Assembly (NCBI RefSeq): GCF_001522545.3
Contig: NC_031768.1
Coordinates: 84,626,457 to 84,690,456 of the forward strand
Length of the DNA: 64,000 nucleotides
DNA from: Parus major
Taxonomy: Eukaryota > Chordata > Aves > Passeriformes > Paridae
Reading direction: 5' to 3'
This document shows, in pieces, positions 60,843 to 64,000 of this stretch; the stretch's first letter is position 1; each line of letters opens with the position of its first letter. The position numbers and the translations under genes are program-made. The notes under the pieces were generated by a model. The model was not told where the DNA came from. It worked only from the letters and a program-made list of their open reading frames with translations, and ran no database searches.

Positions 60843-60900
60843 ATTTAAAGCCTGCAGATAATGTGTATTTAAAGTCTGCAGATAATGTGTATTTAAAGCC
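60843..60900. repeat. 24-bp tandem repeat, 2.4 copies
   Basis: Units at 60843-60866 and 60867-60890 differ at one base (AAAGCC versus AAAGTC), and a partial third unit runs to 60900. Each full unit contains TGCAGATAATGTGT. Confidence 0.92.
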
Positions 60901-61598
60901 AGGACACCTATTTTGTAAAGGGCTGCTTCTGAGATGGTGTGTCATGTACGTACACAATTTGGTGTGTGTCTCCTGTGCAGTATTTGCTGTTTATTCCCAG
61001 CTGAGGGAAGGAGTCTGCCACAAGGACTGGCTGTGCAACTTCAGCTCAAACTGCCTTAACTCACAGTATTTACTTTGGAAATTACAGTTTCAATTGCTGA
61101 TGATAACCCAGCTGATTGTTGTGTTTTACATTTAGCACAGTTTTTTTAGTTCTTTCCTTAATTACTTATGTAAATAATTTTAGAAGACTTAGCATTAATT
61201 TTGGAGAAGCTGGTGTATGGGGCTGTGAGGCTAGCAGCAGGTGCTGTAAGTAATCACTCTTCTAAATTAAGCAACACTTTGTGAGGCAGTAGGTTAATTT
61301 CTGGGTAAGCAGCCTGCATACAGATTCTTGGAATCAGCTGGATCTTGACCCAGCAAATGACTCAAGGGTTTGTGTAGGTTTAATTGCTTGAGTTATCTCA
61401 CTGAAGCCTTTCATTTTTAGAGGAAACTGGGGCTGTGCTTGAATATCTGTTGAAACTGTGTTCTTATGTTGAAATCTTTGTCACCTGGCTTTGTGCTTGT
61501 CTTTGTAGCTCAGTCTTCACTGCCATTGGAGGTGTATTTGGAGCATGGGCAGTGTCATGGCTTAACCAGGTTAAGCTGCCTTGGAACCAGGGTATCTA

Positions 61599-61906
61599 TC
61601 ATAGAATGGTTTGGGTGGGAAGGGACCTCATAGATCAGCTCATTCCATCCCCCTGCCATGGTCAGGGAAAACTTTCACCAGACCAGGTTGGTCAAAGCCT
61701 CATCCAACCTGGCCTTGAACACTCCCAAGGATGGGGTATCCACAGCCTCTCTGGGCAACCTGTGCCAGTGCCTCACCACTCTCACAGTAGAGAATTTCTA
61801 CCTAATATCAAATCTAAACCTCCCTTCTGTCAGTTTGAAGCCTTTTCCTCTTATCACTTCCTGCATGCCCTTGTAAGCACTTCCCCTCCAGATTTCTTGT
61901 AGACAG
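61599..61906 (-). mobile_element. CR1 3'-end fragment
   Basis: A minus-strand CR1 with 3' end ATCATAGAATGGTTTGGGTG. It is followed by GGAAGGGACCTCATAGATCA, 'CCATCCCCCTGCCATGGTCA', 'CCTCATCCAACCTGGCCTTG', 'AGCCTCTCTGGGCAACCTGT' and CTAATATCAAATCTAAACCTCC. It is well preserved and relatively young, truncated after about 310 bases. Confidence 0.96.
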
Positions 61907-64000
61907 CATTTGGGTACTGAAAGACCACAGTGTTCATGTGTGGCTCATGCTTAAGCTGAAGTCTGTGCTGCTGTGGCTTTCTCTCATTAGTACAAGAGCA
62001 AGCAAAGTAGTTCTTGAGAGCTTTGTGCTGTACCTTTGTGCCTGAGAGTGGATTTCTACAAAAATATTTTCTATAATATTGCTAATGGAGCTCTCATGGG
62101 TCTGTAAGCAGTAACTGTTGACCAGATTGTCACCAGCTCAAGTGATGCTTGTCACTTTTGCATTGTCACAGCTCTGGCCAGCATTGTTCTTGCTCAGGGC
62201 TTGGAGATTTCCTGCAGAAGCATGACCCACTCTGTAAAACCACTCTTGAATCTGTGAGGCTGATGGGGCCAGTGGTGTTTGTGACTTGAAAAATTAAATT
62301 ATTTTCCTTAGCCTCTGCAGAGCTCTGAGGAAACTGGTAAAATCTTAATTTCTGTTACTACACAGAGTATGATTTTGGAGCACTTTGTCTGACTTGTGGA
62401 GTAGGAAGGTGCAGTGTTTACAAGCTCAAGCTCTCTTTAAAATCTATTTTCCTGTGTGAAGATTATGTCAAAAAGTAATGTGAAAGGTGGAATTTCAACT
62501 TACATGGAAGCCCATGTGAAGTGGAATAGAGCAGGAAAAATGCCCTTCTCCAAGGATTCAAGAAAGAAGAGAACTTGAGAGAGCTGGTGAGAATAAAATG
62601 GAAATTTTTTTTGCCTCTGTATGACTGTAAGTTGGGACTTGCTCCATCTCTGGCTTAGAGTTGGTGCTTCCTGTGTCTTTGGATGGTCAACCTAATATCA
62701 AACTAGTGCTTGAAATCATATACCTGCTAAAAAGGTTTGAAGCCACTTGCTGCACTCTTTAACTTGATTTTTTTTCCTGTGGTAAATCATCTCCAGACTA
62801 AAACACTCTAAGGATTGAAAGTCAGTGTTGGGATACAGCCCCTTCATGTTTAAAAAATTAATAATCCAAATGACAGACTCCTGCAGGTAGAGGCCACTTC
62901 TTGTGAAGTGTTACAGAATGACATGGCTTTTGTAATTTTTTTAGAGGTCTGTAATCTCTTCTCACTTTTCAGGTTAAAACTTTACTCACTTCTTTGCTCT
63001 GAAATGTTGAAGAGGAACAGCTCACATGTGCAGAGTCTAACAAATGATACTGTACTTCTCCATAATGGAAACTAGATGTATGAGCAGCCTGGTTTTTGGA
63101 TAGCTCAGCTTTGCTTGAAGACCTGAATTCTCATGTAGCTCTGAAGGCAAACTGTCCTCTTTAGGTGACATTCTGGTTCTGTGGGAATTGGGACTGAAAT
63201 ATTTTTTAAAAGAAATGGTGATGAGGAAGTCATACACACACTCTCCACTCTTTAAGGCTCTTCTGACAGTGGTTGCCTTGTGGGTTTAACAGATGATCCA
63301 AATGCATAGTGATGCATTCAGCTGATCTCAGGGTGTTCTCTGGAATGCTGTGAGAAGTCTGTAAGCTTGGAAATGGAGAGGTGCAATGGGCAAGAGCTGG
63401 GTGGACAATGAGTTGGTGATGGGAGCATAGAAACATGCTGATCTTGGGCAGTGTTTTCAAAAGGGGTCAGAATTTGAGCTCTCTTAAATTCTGTGGGGTA
63501 GAAGGCAAGGAAATATTTTTTTCCCAGATGAGTTACCTCTTTGTGGGCTACAGGAATTGAAAGAGGTAGGTAAAGAAGTGACCAGATGCTCAACAGGCTT
63601 TCTGAATGGACTTCTGAAAAGAAAGCAGAGGACCAAAATTCTCTGCTCCAAATTTGTAGATTTTGATGGGTAGTTTAAATAGGTAATTTAAGAATATTGC
63701 TTTGTACCTTTCTCAACGACTGTCCTAAGCTCAGTCTATCCAAATATTTTTTTGAGGTGGCATGAAGAATTTGTAATGCTTTCTGTTATCAAAAGCAGAA
63801 CCTGAAAGAATCCTGCACCATACCAAAGATATGAGTGCTGTGCTAGGGAATTTGGACATATTAATAAAACCAACATATTACTCTACCACTCTCTCCTGTG
63901 AAATTTAACGTGTCAAGCAAATTGCTGAAACAGTAGATGGAAACTTGGCAATTGTGTTTGTGTGGCAATTTGATGCTGTTCTCCTAAAATACCTCTGGAG
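61907..64000. other. Right edge, no gene seen
   Basis: Unique AT-rich sequence to the end of the window. Short open frames on the minus strand near 63040-63590 overlap each other and show no domain. If the PAK1 assignment is right this is still its first intron. Confidence 0.5.

Noticed and set aside
1..64000. CRISPR arrays, bacterial insertion sequences, riboswitches, operons
   Set aside because: None seen. The window is vertebrate DNA with spliced exons and CR1 LINEs.

Overview
The window is vertebrate nuclear DNA, most probably avian. The main evidence is the many remnants of CR1 LINE retrotransposons, the dominant interspersed repeat of birds. Fragments from at least a dozen sites show the typical CR1 reverse-transcriptase tail and the 3' end resembling ATTCTATGATTCT. 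Two GC-rich, CpG-dense islands stand out from AT-rich surroundings, and coding sequence occurs as short spliced exons. There is nothing prokaryotic: no operons, no CRISPR array and no insertion sequences.

One protein-coding gene can be read with confidence: aquaporin-11 (AQP11) on the minus strand. Exon 1 (14313-14907) carries the start codon and the AQP11-type NPC box. Exon 2 (10136-10252) carries the second, NPA box. Exon 3 (3363-3415) carries only the last part of the final membrane helix and the stop. All junctions have GT/AG borders and join in one frame, giving a predicted protein of 254 residues. The gene has a CpG-island promoter around 14.5-15.6 kb with an NRF1-like site and GC boxes. 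Downstream, at 971-991, a perfect palindrome holds a poly(A) signal on both strands. It could serve AQP11 and a convergent plus-strand neighbour; in mammals that neighbour is CLNS1A.

From 15.7 to about 41 kb no gene is visible, only CR1 fragments, microsatellites and unique AT-rich sequence. A second CpG island lies at about 41.1-42.4 kb. It holds a CCAAT box, GC boxes, an extreme G-rich and palindromic tract, and a consensus splice donor at 41845/41846 on the plus strand. In mammals PAK1 lies head-to-head with AQP11, so this is most simply the non-coding first exon of PAK1. The rest of the window (41.85-64 kb) would then be its first intron. No PAK1 coding exon was found, so that name is an inference from gene order.

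The right-hand 22 kb is again CR1 remnants and unique sequence. It also holds a 61-bp perfect duplication (58553-58613 and 60774-60834) next to a 24-bp tandem repeat, a long polypyrimidine tract, and an unclassified stretch near 56.2 kb open in several frames. I found no undescribed multi-gene system. The most interesting items are the bidirectional poly(A) palindrome, the short and divergent C-terminus of the bird AQP11, the G-rich palindromic promoter core, and the dispersed perfect duplication.
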